Shown here one piece after another: positions 29,724 through 38,910 of a stretch of 64,000 bases of DNA (position 1 is its first letter; each line of letters starts with the position of its first letter). Source of the DNA: Bacteroidales bacterium (lineage in GTDB: Bacteria; Bacteroidota; Bacteroidia; Bacteroidales; Muribaculaceae). The DNA is taken from contig CP091725.1 in the NCBI GenBank assembly GCA_022009815.1, positions 310,001 through 374,000 on the forward strand, read 5' to 3'. Below the pieces are notes generated by a model. It was not told where the DNA came from, did not search any database, and saw only the letters and a list, made by a program, of their open reading frames with translations. Both the position numbers and the translations under genes were made by a program.

Positions 29724-30872
29724 TTATAAGTCAGTTGAAAACACACTGCCAGGCAAGCGGCGGCAGTTGTAGGTAGACGCCATAATCTCGCCGTAAGCGC
29801 CGGCCGAACGCAAAGCGAGAAAATCGCCGCGCTGCACCAACGGCAGCCGCTCATCGGTGCCGAAGCAGTCAGACGACTCGCAGATTGGCCCTACGACATC
29901 GTAGACATCGTCGACCGCCGATGTGGATGAGATATTTTCAATCTTATGATGAGCCTGATACAACGCCGGACGAATGAGGTCGGTCATACCGGCATCGACA
30001 ATGGCGAATTTCTTGGCTGTGCCTTCCTTCACATAAAGCACACGCGTAATCAGCGAGCCGCACTGTCCCACAATCGACCGTCCCGGCTCGAAATGCAACT
30101 CTTGGTCGGGAGAAAGCTGCAGACTGTCGCGGAACACAGCAAAATAGTGTTCGAAGTCGGGAATAGGATTGCCGTCGGGATTGTCGTAGTCTATTCCGAG
30201 ACCGCCACCCATATCCACTATTGTGATTTCAGCCCCAAGAGCCTTCATGCGGTCAAGAATCTCACCCACCTTTCTGCACAGCAGCACGAACGGCTCTGTT
30301 TCAGTGATTTGCGAGCCTATATGGAAATGCACACCACAAAGGTCAACATTGTCGAGCGACAACGCCGTTTCGACAAACTCGTCAAGATTCTCAAGATTGA
30401 TGCCGAATTTGTTTTCGCTCAACCCCGTTGTGATATACTGATGCGTATGGGCGTCCACGTTGGGATTGATGCGCACTGCAATGTGCGCCATCATGTGCTT
30501 GCTTCCGGCAATCTCGTTGATGTTGAGCAGTTCAGGCAACGACTCGACGTTGAAACAATGAATATTGGCGTCAAGAGCCAGCGCAATCTCGCGGTCGGTC
30601 TTGCCCACCCCGGCAAACATTATGTCGCCGCCGGAGAATCCTGCATTCAGAGCCGCCTCTATCTCGCCACCGCTCACGCAGTCCACACCCAATCCAGCCT
30701 CGCGCACCGCTGCGAGGATACGAGGATTGGCATTAGCCTTGACAGCATAGTGCACCTTACTTCCGTCGGCTTGCTTCTTCACCTCGTCGAGAGTCAGCCG
30801 GAGCAGCTCCATGTCATAGTAATAGAACGGAGTCTCTATATTTTTAAATTCATCAATCGGGAATGTAGTCAT
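29724..30872 (-). CDS. lysA: Diaminopimelate decarboxylase
   Basis: 382 aa. PLP-dependent alanine-racemase-fold enzyme making lysine from meso-diaminopimelate. PLP lysine in HYAVKANANP, HFHIGSQI, the phosphate-binding GGGLGIDY, EPGRSIVG, and the active-site Cys region CESSDCFG. It follows aspartokinase by 9 bp, forming a lysine-pathway operon. Confidence 0.94.
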   Translation of the reverse strand: MTTFPIDEFKNIETPFYYYDMELLRLTLDEVKKQADGSKVHYAVKANANPRILAAVREAGLGVDCVSGGEIEAALNAGFSGGDIMFAGVGKTDREIALALDANIHCFNVESLPELLNINEIAGSKHMMAHIAVRINPNVDAHTHQYITTGLSENKFGINLENLDEFVETALSLDNVDLCGVHFHIGSQITETEPFVLLCRKVGEILDRMKALGAEITIVDMGGGLGIDYDNPDGNPIPDFEHYFAVFRDSLQLSPDQELHFEPGRSIVGQCGSLITRVLYVKEGTAKKFAIVDAGMTDLIRPALYQAHHKIENISSTSAVDDVYDVVGPICESSDCFGTDERLPLVQRGDFLALRSAGAYGEIMASTYNCRRLPGSVFSTDL

Positions 30873-30881
30873 AGCACAATT

Positions 30882-32197
30882 CTATTGTCTGTTGAACAAT
30901 TCCTCACTCAGTTTAGCGAGAGCCTCCACCTTGTCATCCTTGCGGATAAGGAATGAGATGTTGCAGTTGCTGCCGCCATAAGAAATCATCCGCACAGGGA
31001 TGTCCTTCAGAGCAGCCAAAGCCTTCGCCTCAAAGCCACGGTTTTGCCATTCAAGATCGCCCACCACACAGATTATCACCATATCGCTGTCGATGGTCAC
31101 CGTTCCGAATTTGCGCAGCTCCGCAATGATGCTCTCAAGGTTGCGCTCATTGTCGACAGTCACCGACACACCGACTTCCGACACCGTAACCATGTCTATC
31201 GGAGTTTTATGCGCCTCAAAAATCTCAAACACCTTGCTCATGAAACCGTAAGCCAGCAGCATGCGACTCGACTTGACACGGATGGCAGTGATGCCGTCCT
31301 TCGCAGCCACCGCCTTGATGGTGTGGTCTGCCGCCATATTGTCAATCAGCGTGCCCTTGGCAGACGGGTCGAGTGTGCTGAGCAGACGCACGGGAATGTT
31401 GTTCAGTTTCGCCGGCTGCACACATGTGGGGTGCAGAATCTTGGCACCGAAATAAGCAAGCTCGGCAGCCTCCTCAAAATTCAGGCGTTCCACCGGACGC
31501 GTGTTTTCAACATAGCGCGGGTCATTGTTGTGCATGCCGTCAATGTCGGTCCAGATTTCAATCTCCTCCGCGCCGACAGCAGCGCCAATGAGCGATGCCG
31601 AATAGTCGCTGCCGCCGCGCTGCAGGTTGTCGGTCTCACCATAAGCGTTTGCAGATGTAGCCCTGCGTGATATATATTTCGGCATCCCGATGCTCGTCGA
31701 GCATCTCCGACAGGCGAGCCTTTAAAAAAGCCGTATCGGGCTCGCCATTGCTGTCGGTGCGCATATACTCAAGTGCCGGCAACAACACCGACTTCACGCC
31801 CTGCTCCTGCAGATAGAGATGCATCATCGCAGTCGACATCATTTCGCCCTGCGCGAGAATCTCCCTCTCCTCCAAGACCGTGAAATTAGCCTTGGCAAGC
31901 GAGCGCAGATAGTCGAAACGCTCCTTTATAGCAGCCGTTGCAGCCGTTTGTCGACTCTTTGTCATACAAGCTGTCGATGGTCTCAAGATATTTCAGTTCA
32001 AGAGCGTTTACTATGTCGTGCGCTCCATTTACATTTTTCTTGTACAGGTAATCAGAAATCTCAACCAAAGTGTTGGTAGTGCCAGCCATTGCCGACAGCA
32101 CCACAATATTTTTCCCCTTGCCGGTCACAATTCCGGCAACTTTTCTGATTCGCTCCGCCGAACCGACAGAAGTTCCGCCAAATTTCAGTACCTTCAT
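30882..32197 (-). CDS. lysC: Aspartokinase (two frame breaks)
   Basis: About 440 aa after repair. Kinase opening MKVLKFGGTSVGSAERI, GGSDYSASLIGAAVGAEEIEIWTDIDG with the catalytic Asp, then two ACT domains (VSVTVDNERNLESIIAELRK; MISYGGSNCNISFLI). It phosphorylates aspartate, the entry to lysine/threonine/methionine synthesis; the ACT pair suggests feedback control. Breaks: near 31948 and near 31649, both GTTTG on the plus strand, each repaired by two bases (KESTKTAATAAIKERF and GYICKNAYGETDN). Confidence 0.9.
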
Positions 32198-32229
32198 TCT
32201 TTCGCTTTCAATCGAATATCAAATCGTTA

Positions 32230-32893
32230 TTAAAGTTCTATTACGTTCTTATCCTCGCATTTCACAACCCTCGCAGGGAAATCCTCCGTGAGCTGGATGT
32301 TGTGGGTTGCCATAATTACAGCCGTTCCCTCCGCACAGATGCGGTGCAGCAGCGACATGATCTGATGTCCCGTTTCCTGGTCAAGATTGCCCGTAGGCTC
32401 ATCGGCAAGAATCAGTTTCGGACGGTTGAGCAAAGCGCGCGCAATGGCGATGCGCTGCTGCTCGCCACCCGACAGCTCGTGCGGCATCTTATAGGATTTG
32501 TGCTCCATCCCCACCTCACTCAGCACCTCATTGATACGCTCGTCTATGTCGGTCTTGTTCTTCCAACCCGTGGCCTTAAGCACAAACAACAGGTTGTCGT
32601 AGACCGAGCGGTCAGACAACAGCTGGAAATCCTGGAACACCACACCAATCTGCCGTCGCAGCATAGGCACGTCCTTGCGGCGGATGGCAGACAGGTCGTA
32701 GTCGAAGATTCTCGCCTCGCCCATTTCAATAGGCACTTCGGCATACATCGTCTTCATCAAGCTGCTCTTACCGCTTCCGACACGGCCTATCAGATACACG
32801 AACTGACCTTCCTCAAGCTGAAAGTTCACGTTTCAACACGAGCAACTCCTTGCGGAGCACTTCCACATTTTTATAATCAATGATTGCTGACAT
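32230..32893 (-). CDS. ftsE: FtsE-type cell-division ABC ATPase (one frame break)
   Basis: About 222 aa. Starts MSAIIDYKNVEVLRKELLVLK; after repair near 32832 (GTTTC, two bases missing) it continues NVNFQLEEGQFVYLIG. Walker A GRVGSGKSSLMK, signature LSGGEQQRIAIARAL, Walker B LILADEPTGNLD. FtsE with FtsX controls septal peptidoglycan hydrolases. ftsX is not in the window next to it. Confidence 0.87.
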
Positions 32894-32912
32894 GATTTAT
32901 ATTGATTGTTTC

Positions 32913-33509
32913 TTATTCTTTGTGACGTTTCTGCAACTCGCGCGACAGGTCGTCGAGCGACAACCCCTTCGACGTGAGCAGCACGATAAGGTGATACATC
33001 AAGTCGGAAGCCTCATAGACCAAACGGTCGTCGGTTCCGTTTGTAGCCTCGATGACCGTTTCCACAGCCTCCTCGCCCACTTTCTGAGCCATGCGGTTCA
33101 CACCCTTTTTGAAAAGCGAAGTGGTATAGGATCCCTCTGGCATCTCCGCATAACGGCGCTGGATGAATTTCTGCAGATAGTCGAAAAATTCAACGCCATA
33201 GTCGTTTGAATCGCAGAAGCATGTCGCCGCGCCAGTGTGGCACACCGGACCAGCCGGGATTGCTTTAATGAGCAGCGTGTCGTTGTCGCAGTCGTCGGCA
33301 ATCGACACCACCGTCAACGTGTTTCCGCTCTCCTCACCTTTTGTCCACAAGCAATTGCGTGTGCGGCTGTAAAATGTCACCAAGCCCGTAGCCTGAGTTT
33401 TCTCAAACGCCTCCTTGTTCATAAAACCGAGCATCAGCACATTCTTTGTGCGTGCATCCTGTATGATTGCGGGAACAAGTCCGCCCATTTTTTCAAAATT
33501 CAAATTCAT
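32913..33509 (-). CDS. hisI: Bifunctional phosphoribosyl-AMP cyclohydrolase / phosphoribosyl-ATP pyrophosphatase
   Basis: 198 aa. HisI half: GFMNKEAFEKTQATG, SRTRNCLWTKGEESG, DCDNDTLLIKAIP, CHTGAATCF (zinc ligands). HisE half: SYTTSLFKKGVNRMAQKVGEEAVETVIEA. Catalyses steps 2 and 3 of histidine synthesis. The start overlaps the hisF stop by 4 bp. Confidence 0.94.
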   Translation of the reverse strand: MNLNFEKMGGLVPAIIQDARTKNVLMLGFMNKEAFEKTQATGLVTFYSRTRNCLWTKGEESGNTLTVVSIADDCDNDTLLIKAIPAGPVCHTGAATCFCDSNDYGVEFFDYLQKFIQRRYAEMPEGSYTTSLFKKGVNRMAQKVGEEAVETVIEATNGTDDRLVYEASDLMYHLIVLLTSKGLSLDDLSRELQKRHKE

Positions 33510-34261
33510 AATCTCACTGTGATATGCTGTTCTTGTAAATATTTCTTCAATTCTCCAATTCCTATCTCATTGTAGTGGAACACGCTCGCCGCCAGCGCCG
33601 CATCGACATTGCCAAGCTCAAACACTTCGGCAAAATGCTCCATCCGTCCGCCGCCTCCGCTCGCAATCACTGGAATTCCAGCGCTTGCGCTCAGCCGCGC
33701 CAAAGCATCGCAGGCAAACCCCTGTTTCACACCGTCGTGGTCCATACTCGTAAACAACAGTTCTCCTGCGCCACGGCGTTCAGCCTCCGCAGCCCATTCA
33801 AACAGTCCGCGTCCGGCAGGACGGCTGCCTCCGTGAGTGAAACATTGCCAATCGCCGTCGACACAGCGCGCGTCGATGGCCACGACACACACCTGGCTGC
33901 CGAAACGGGCTGCAATCTCGTCGATAAGCTCCGGACGCGCCAACGCCGACGAGTTGATGGAAATCTTGTCGGCACCGGCATTGAGCAACGCCTCAACATC
34001 AGCCACGCTGCCTATTCCACCGCCCACAGTGAAAGGAATATTCACCTCGCGCGCCACACGGCTCACCATGTCGACCAGCGTCTTGCGTCGCTGGCTCGAT
34101 GCCGTGATGTCGAGAAACACCAGTTCGTCGGCCCCCTCCTCGCTGTATCTCCGACCGAGCTCCACCGGATCGCCGGCATCGCGTAGATTGCCGAAGCAGA
34201 CACCTTTTACCGTTTTGCCGTCTTTCACATCAAGACAGGGTATGATTCTCTTAGCAAGCAT
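33506..34261 (-). CDS. hisF: Imidazole glycerol phosphate synthase cyclase subunit
   Basis: 251 aa TIM barrel. Catalytic Asp in IIPCLDVKDGKTVKG and in VVAIDARCVDGD; phosphate loops GGGIGSVAD and ASGGGGRMEH. It works with HisH, encoded two genes upstream. It overlaps hisA by 11 bp. Confidence 0.95.
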   Translation of the reverse strand: MLAKRIIPCLDVKDGKTVKGVCFGNLRDAGDPVELGRRYSEEGADELVFLDITASSQRRKTLVDMVSRVAREVNIPFTVGGGIGSVADVEALLNAGADKISINSSALARPELIDEIAARFGSQVCVVAIDARCVDGDWQCFTHGGSRPAGRGLFEWAAEAERRGAGELLFTSMDHDGVKQGFACDALARLSASAGIPVIASGGGGRMEHFAEVFELGNVDAALAASVFHYNEIGIGELKKYLQEQHITVRL

Positions 34262-34991
34262 TGCAGTTCATGTTAATCCGTTCCACATCCTTAAGCGATA
34301 TACGTCCTTCATAAATCGCCTTACCCACAATCACCGACGGCACCCCGACGGCGTCAAGGCTCTCGACGTCGGCAAGCGAGCCTATGCCTCCACTTGCCGT
34401 AAGCACTATACCCGGCAATTCTTCGAGCATCTCCTTATACAGGTCCACAGCCGCGCCTTCAAGCATCCCGTCGCACGCAATGTCGGTCGTGATGACATTG
34501 CGCACGCCGTCGCGCTCCATATATCCACGCACAAACGGCATCAAGTCGATGCCGCTGTCCTCCGTCCATCCCACGGTGGCTATTTTCTTGTTCTTCACAT
34601 CGGCACCGAGAATAATGCGGTCTGCACCGTAGCGGGCAATCCAGCCACGGAAAAGTTCCGGACTTTTCACCGCCACACTGCCGCCCGTAATCATCGCCGC
34701 GCCCGACTCGAAAGCCACATGCGCGTCGTCGTCAGACTTCAGACCGCCGCCGAAGTCGATTGTCAGCGACGTGCGCGAAGCCAACCGCTCCAGTGTGCGA
34801 TAGTTTACAATGTGGGCAGCCTTCGCGCCGTCAAGGTCCACCAGATGCAACCGTCGGCATCCGGCGCTCTCCATCGCCTGCGCCACCTCAAGTGGATCTT
34901 CGTTATAGACTCGCTTCGTGTCGTAGTCGCCGCGCGTAAGCCTTACGCACTTGCCCTCGATAATATCTATTGCCGGTATAATCTCTATCAT
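34251..34991 (-). CDS. hisA: ProFAR isomerase
   Basis: 246 aa TIM barrel. IIPAIDIIEGKCVRLTRGDYD with the catalytic Asp, IDFGGGLKSDDD, TTDIACDGMLEG, LTASGGIGSLAD. It overlaps both neighbours, so the his genes are tightly coupled. Confidence 0.95.
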   Translation of the reverse strand: MIEIIPAIDIIEGKCVRLTRGDYDTKRVYNEDPLEVAQAMESAGCRRLHLVDLDGAKAAHIVNYRTLERLASRTSLTIDFGGGLKSDDDAHVAFESGAAMITGGSVAVKSPELFRGWIARYGADRIILGADVKNKKIATVGWTEDSGIDLMPFVRGYMERDGVRNVITTDIACDGMLEGAAVDLYKEMLEELPGIVLTASGGIGSLADVESLDAVGVPSVIVGKAIYEGRISLKDVERINMNCNAC

Positions 34992-35578
34992 AATTCCAAA
35001 AAGTTTTGCAATATGCGCGACCCGACATCACCACTCTTCTCAGGATGAAACTGTGTGGCATAGAAGTTGTCGCGCTGCATCGCCGCGCTGAACGGCACAG
35101 CAAACTCAGTGACGGCTATCGTGTCGGCGCAAACCGGAGCGTAGTAACTATGCACATAATAGACATAGCTGCCGTCGGCAATGCCTTCAAGCAACCGGCT
35201 TTGGCGCACAGCCGCGACAGTGTTCCAACCCATCTCCGGAATTTTGAAGCCCTGCGCAGGCTGAAAACGCTTGACGTCGACATCAAAGATGCCGAGGCAA
35301 TCGCAGTCGCCCTCCTCCGAATGGCGGCACATCAGCTGCTGCCCGATACACACACCAAGCACCGGCTGCCGCAACGAGCGTATCACGCCGTCAAGGCCGC
35401 CGCCACGCAGACAAGTCATTGCCGACGACGCTTCTCCCACACCAGGGAAAACCACCTTGTCGGCGGCGCGCAGCACATCAGGATCGGCAGTCAACACCGG
35501 CTCCACGCCAAGACGGCGTAGCGCACACTCCACAGAGAACACGTTTCCGGCGTTATATTTCACAATCGCTATTTTCAC
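34988..35578 (-). CDS. hisH: Imidazole glycerol phosphate synthase glutaminase subunit
   Basis: 196 aa class I amidotransferase. Catalytic Cys in GVCIGQQLM and His-Glu in QFHPEKSG; oxyanion region FPGVGEASSAM. First gene of the his-ftsE-lysC-lysA-TSCPD run on this strand. A TAATTTTG box lies about 25 bp upstream on the minus strand. Confidence 0.94.
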   Translation of the reverse strand: MKIAIVKYNAGNVFSVECALRRLGVEPVLTADPDVLRAADKVVFPGVGEASSAMTCLRGGGLDGVIRSLRQPVLGVCIGQQLMCRHSEEGDCDCLGIFDVDVKRFQPAQGFKIPEMGWNTVAAVRQSRLLEGIADGSYVYYVHSYYAPVCADTIAVTEFAVPFSAAMQRDNFYATQFHPEKSGDVGSRILQNFLEL

Positions 35579-35684
35579 CTTGTTTTATTTTGAGTTTCAA
35601 AATTAGGAATTTTTCTTTGATTTATCTGCGAAACAAGCATTTTTATTAGATTCATTTCAAAATAAGCACAAAAAGCAACCTTTA

Positions 35685-36092
35685 CTACTTCTTCTCCGCG
35701 CTGCACGACGGACACACCCCCTTTATCAGCACTTCGCTCTCGGCAGGCACATAGCCTTCCGGCAAACGATAGTCGGCAACCATGACATCTTTAAGACACG
35801 AAACCGCACCGCACTTTGTGCATAAAAAATGCACATGCGAATGATGTCCGTCTTCAACGTTGAAGGCATACTCCGACTTATTGTTGTCTATTAAAATGCG
35901 GTGAACAACTCCCGCTTTCTCAAGAGCCTGCATCGTGCGATAAAACGTCACACGGTCATAAATCTCGCCCATCGCCACTTTTATCTCATCTTCAGCCATA
36001 GGCATTCCTTTGTCTTTCAGAATGTTGATCACACGGATTCGCTGTGCACTTTTCTTCAATCCCTTTCTTTTCAATATGTCTGTCGCATTCAT
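35685..36092 (-). CDS. Fur-family metal-dependent repressor (Zur-like)
   Basis: 135 aa. N-terminal winged helix (KKSAQRIRVINILKDKGMPM ... DRVTFYRTMQALEKAGVVHRI). Metal-site residues in EDGHHSHVHFLCTKCGAV, and a C-terminal CxxC (KGVCPSCSAEKK) completes the structural zinc site with CTKC. It is divergently transcribed from a putative metal-uptake cluster. The shared intergenic region carries a perfect 25-bp palindrome. Zur is my first choice because the neighbours look like a zinc system, but Fur or another metal is possible. Confidence 0.85.
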   Translation of the reverse strand: MNATDILKRKGLKKSAQRIRVINILKDKGMPMAEDEIKVAMGEIYDRVTFYRTMQALEKAGVVHRILIDNNKSEYAFNVEDGHHSHVHFLCTKCGAVSCLKDVMVADYRLPEGYVPAESEVLIKGVCPSCSAEKK

Positions 36093-36166
36093 TCCAACAC
36101 TCTTTTAATTGAATTTAAATGCAAAAATACCAACAATTTCACAAATAGCAAAATTTAACACAATTG

Positions 36167-36191
36167 AAATATGCAACAATGTTGCATATTT
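36167..36191. promoter_or_regulatory. 25-bp perfect palindrome, probable Fur-family operator
   Basis: Left arm AAATATGCAACA, central A, right arm TGTTGCATATTT: perfect 12-1-12 dyad symmetry. It lies 76 bp from the regulator start and overlaps the -33 box (TTG, 36182-36184) of the rightward promoter. The size and odd-centred symmetry fit Fur-family boxes. Confidence 0.75.
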
Positions 36192-36212
36192 TAGAAACAA
36201 TCATTATCTTTG
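36182..36212 (+). promoter_or_regulatory. Promoter of the metal-uptake cluster
   Basis: TTG (36182-36184), 20-bp spacer, TATCTTTG (36205-36212). The expected transcription start is about 36219, one or two bases before the ATG at 36221, so the message may be leaderless. A repressor bound to the palindrome would cover the -33 box. Confidence 0.65.
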
Positions 36213-36220
36213 CGGCATAA

Positions 36221-36556
36221 ATGAAAACATTAAGACGAAATAGGATTATAATAGCGCTGGTGCTTCTGTTGTCGCTCCTGCCTATGGGAATCGTGAAAGC
36301 CACACACGTTCACGACTCCGATGCCATTTCCACTGTCGAAACGTCGGGCACATGCCACTCGCACAATGGCACAGCCGACAACGACTGTCCGATTTGCCAA
36401 TTCATCCTATCGCCTTTTGTCGAAGAGGCAGAGCCTCATATTGATTTCACAACCATCCTCTTGTCGTTCATTCTTGCGCTCCCTTGCGCAGGAATCCTGG
36501 AAGCAACGACTAAGCGCGCATTTCTCCGTGCGCCTCCTTTTGCATATCAAGCTTAA
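36221..36556 (+). CDS. Small membrane protein with His/Cys metal-binding-like segment
   Basis: 111 aa. N-terminal hydrophobic segment (IIIALVLLLSLLPMGIV), then a polar stretch with clustered ligands (ATHVHDSD, TCHSHNGTADNDCPICQF), a second hydrophobic segment (TILLSFILALPCAGIL) and a short basic tail. I do not recognise a named family. The HxH and CxxC pattern and its place as first gene behind a Fur-type operator suggest a role in metal handling at the membrane. Confidence 0.65.
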   Translation: MKTLRRNRIIIALVLLLSLLPMGIVKATHVHDSDAISTVETSGTCHSHNGTADNDCPICQFILSPFVEEAEPHIDFTTILLSFILALPCAGILEATTKRAFLRAPPFAYQA

Positions 36557-36641
36557 TTTCAAGTTTTTATTCATTTCATATCCGAATAAATAATTTCGGA
36601 CATGAGAAATCGCACAATCCACTAATACGTTAATTTTTAGG

Positions 36642-38834
36642 ATGAACAGGAAGTTTTTAACTGAGTCGCTTCCCATTTTTATCCTACCCTACTGCATCCT
36701 TGCTTCAACAGCCGGCAGCGCGTCAGGCCACAGTCTCGGAAACGGATTGGAATCCGACACCGACAGTCTGCGGCAGCCGACAAAAGCAGGAATTGTGCTC
36801 AAGGATGTCGTCGTGGAGGGAAACGGCTATAGTAAAGATATGCAAATGAGGTCGGCACTAAGCACCACATATGTCGGCAAACAATTTATAGAAACTAATT
36901 TCAGCGGCTCGCTCATGCAAAGCCTCGAGAAGATACCCGGCGTCAAAGCCATGTCAGTAGGATCAAATGAGTCCAAACCAACAATCCGCGGGCTCGGGTT
37001 CAACCGCGTGGTTGTGGCAGAAAACGGCATCAAACACGAGGGGCAGCAATGGGGCGACGACCATGGGCTGGAAATAGACCAGTATGACATCGACCACGCG
37101 GAAGTGATAAAAGGCCCTGCCTCGCTGTCTTACGGCTCCGACGCCATAGGAGGAGTCATCAATCTGACAAGCACCGCCGTGCCGCAAGACAGATTCAAGT
37201 GGAGCGCAAACCTGTTTGCCCGCAGCGTCAATGACGCCATCGGCACCTCTGTAAGATTGACAGGACGCAAGAACAATTTCTGGTATAAAGCCAACGCCAC
37301 CTTCATCGACTATGCCGACCAGCGTGTTCCTGTAGACAGCATTCAGTATTATTCATACTACATAAAACTGCACAATCGCCGTCTGCGCAATACGTCAGGA
37401 CGCGAGACCGACGGCAGTCTTACAATTGGGCACACGGGAAACAAATGGAGCAGCTGGCTTCGAATCTCCGACGTCAACACCAAAAGTGGTTTTTTCGCCA
37501 ACGCGCATGGCCTCGAGGTACGCTTGTCTGAGATTGACTACGACCGGTCGGCCCGCGACGTCGACCTGCCGCAGCACAGTGTCAATCATCTGTTTGTCTC
37601 GAACCACACCGAATGGCATTGGAAAGGAGGCTTGGCGGAAAGCAACATCAGCTGGCAAAACAACCACCAGCGCGAGCTCTCCGAGCCAGTGTCACACGGA
37701 TACATGCCCAAGCCCGACGGCACACTTGAACACAGTTTCGACAAGAACACAGTCTCAGCCGCGGCCAACGTCAAGCAGACAATCGGCACAAACTCTCTCA
37801 AAGGAGGAGTCAACGCAGAATATCAGCACAACCGCAGTGGAGGCTGGAGCTTTGTACTGCCAGATTTTGAGCTGTTGCAATTCGGCATATTTCTGTCTGA
37901 CCATTTTGCCGTCAACGACAACATCATCCTCAGCACCGGCATACGCTTCGATTACGGAAGCATAAACACTCACAGCTACCACGACTGGTTCAAGACACCG
38001 ACAGCCAGCGGCGACTCAATATATGCCGAACGTTCCGCCAACCTGCACAGAGCATTCAACAGCGTGACATGGTCAGCAGGCATCGACAACCATATAGGCA
38101 ATCTTGTTCTGAAAGTCAACATCGGGAAAAGCTTCAGAATGCCTATAGCTAAAGAGCTTGGCATAGACGGTGTAAACTACAGCATTTTCCGCTATGAGAA
38201 AGGCAATGCCAATCTGAATCCGGAAGAGTCATACCAACTCGACGCAGCTGCCGTCTACAGCCATGACGGCATCAAGGCCTCCGTAACACCATTCTTCAAC
38301 TATTTTCCAAACTACATCTACCTGTGTCCCACATCCGAATATAAAGAAGGGCTGCAGCTCTACAACTATGAGCAAAGCCGCGTGGCGCGCTGTGGGTTTG
38401 AGGCCGAACTTTCATTCCTCATCCTCCAGCATTTCAAAATCAACGCTGGCGGCGAATATCTCTATGCCCGTCAGCTGTCAGGCGATAAGAAAGGCTATTC
38501 CCTGCCATTCTCCACTCCATGGTCAGTCCGTGTCCAACTCCGCTACGACCTGCCTGCTGCAGACGATGCCAAGGGCGGATTTGCAGCTGTGGAATATGTA
38601 GCTGTCGGACGACAGAACGAAATCGTTCCTCCCGAGGAACCGACACCAGGACATCAACTCATAAACATTTCCGTCGGGAAATCACTGAAAATAGGCGGTG
38701 CACGACTACGGCTGTCGCTCAGATGCGACAACCTGCTAAACAATAGATATTACGACCACACGAGTCACTATCGTCTTATCGATGTGCCGGAGCCAGGCCG
38801 CAACTTCTCCTTTATGGCAACGTGGGAGATATAA
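36642..38834 (+). CDS. TonB-dependent outer-membrane receptor (ZnuD/Fur-regulon type)
   Basis: 730 aa, intact. Plug domain with TFIRGLGF-like PTIRGLGFNRVVVAENGIKHEGQQWGDDHG and IDHAEVIKGPASLSYGSDAIGGVINL. The barrel ends in F-S-F-M-A-T-W-E-I. Many His residues occur in the extracellular-loop regions (e.g. HNR, HTEWHWKGG, SHGYMPK, HTSHYR). It lacks the N-terminal carboxypeptidase-like domain of SusC proteins, so a metal or metallophore ligand is more likely than a glycan. Probably expressed from the promoter at 36182. Confidence 0.85.
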   Translation: MNRKFLTESLPIFILPYCILASTAGSASGHSLGNGLESDTDSLRQPTKAGIVLKDVVVEGNGYSKDMQMRSALSTTYVGKQFIETNFSGSLMQSLEKIPGVKAMSVGSNESKPTIRGLGFNRVVVAENGIKHEGQQWGDDHGLEIDQYDIDHAEVIKGPASLSYGSDAIGGVINLTSTAVPQDRFKWSANLFARSVNDAIGTSVRLTGRKNNFWYKANATFIDYADQRVPVDSIQYYSYYIKLHNRRLRNTSGRETDGSLTIGHTGNKWSSWLRISDVNTKSGFFANAHGLEVRLSEIDYDRSARDVDLPQHSVNHLFVSNHTEWHWKGGLAESNISWQNNHQRELSEPVSHGYMPKPDGTLEHSFDKNTVSAAANVKQTIGTNSLKGGVNAEYQHNRSGGWSFVLPDFELLQFGIFLSDHFAVNDNIILSTGIRFDYGSINTHSYHDWFKTPTASGDSIYAERSANLHRAFNSVTWSAGIDNHIGNLVLKVNIGKSFRMPIAKELGIDGVNYSIFRYEKGNANLNPEESYQLDAAAVYSHDGIKASVTPFFNYFPNYIYLCPTSEYKEGLQLYNYEQSRVARCGFEAELSFLILQHFKINAGGEYLYARQLSGDKKGYSLPFSTPWSVRVQLRYDLPAADDAKGGFAAVEYVAVGRQNEIVPPEEPTPGHQLINISVGKSLKIGGARLRLSLRCDNLLNNRYYDHTSHYRLIDVPEPGRNFSFMATWEI

Positions 38835-38910
38835 TACACGTATAACCATCAACTATTCATACTTGCAAGTCTGAATCATTAATTATTAATTATCAATTAA
38901 CATAAACACT

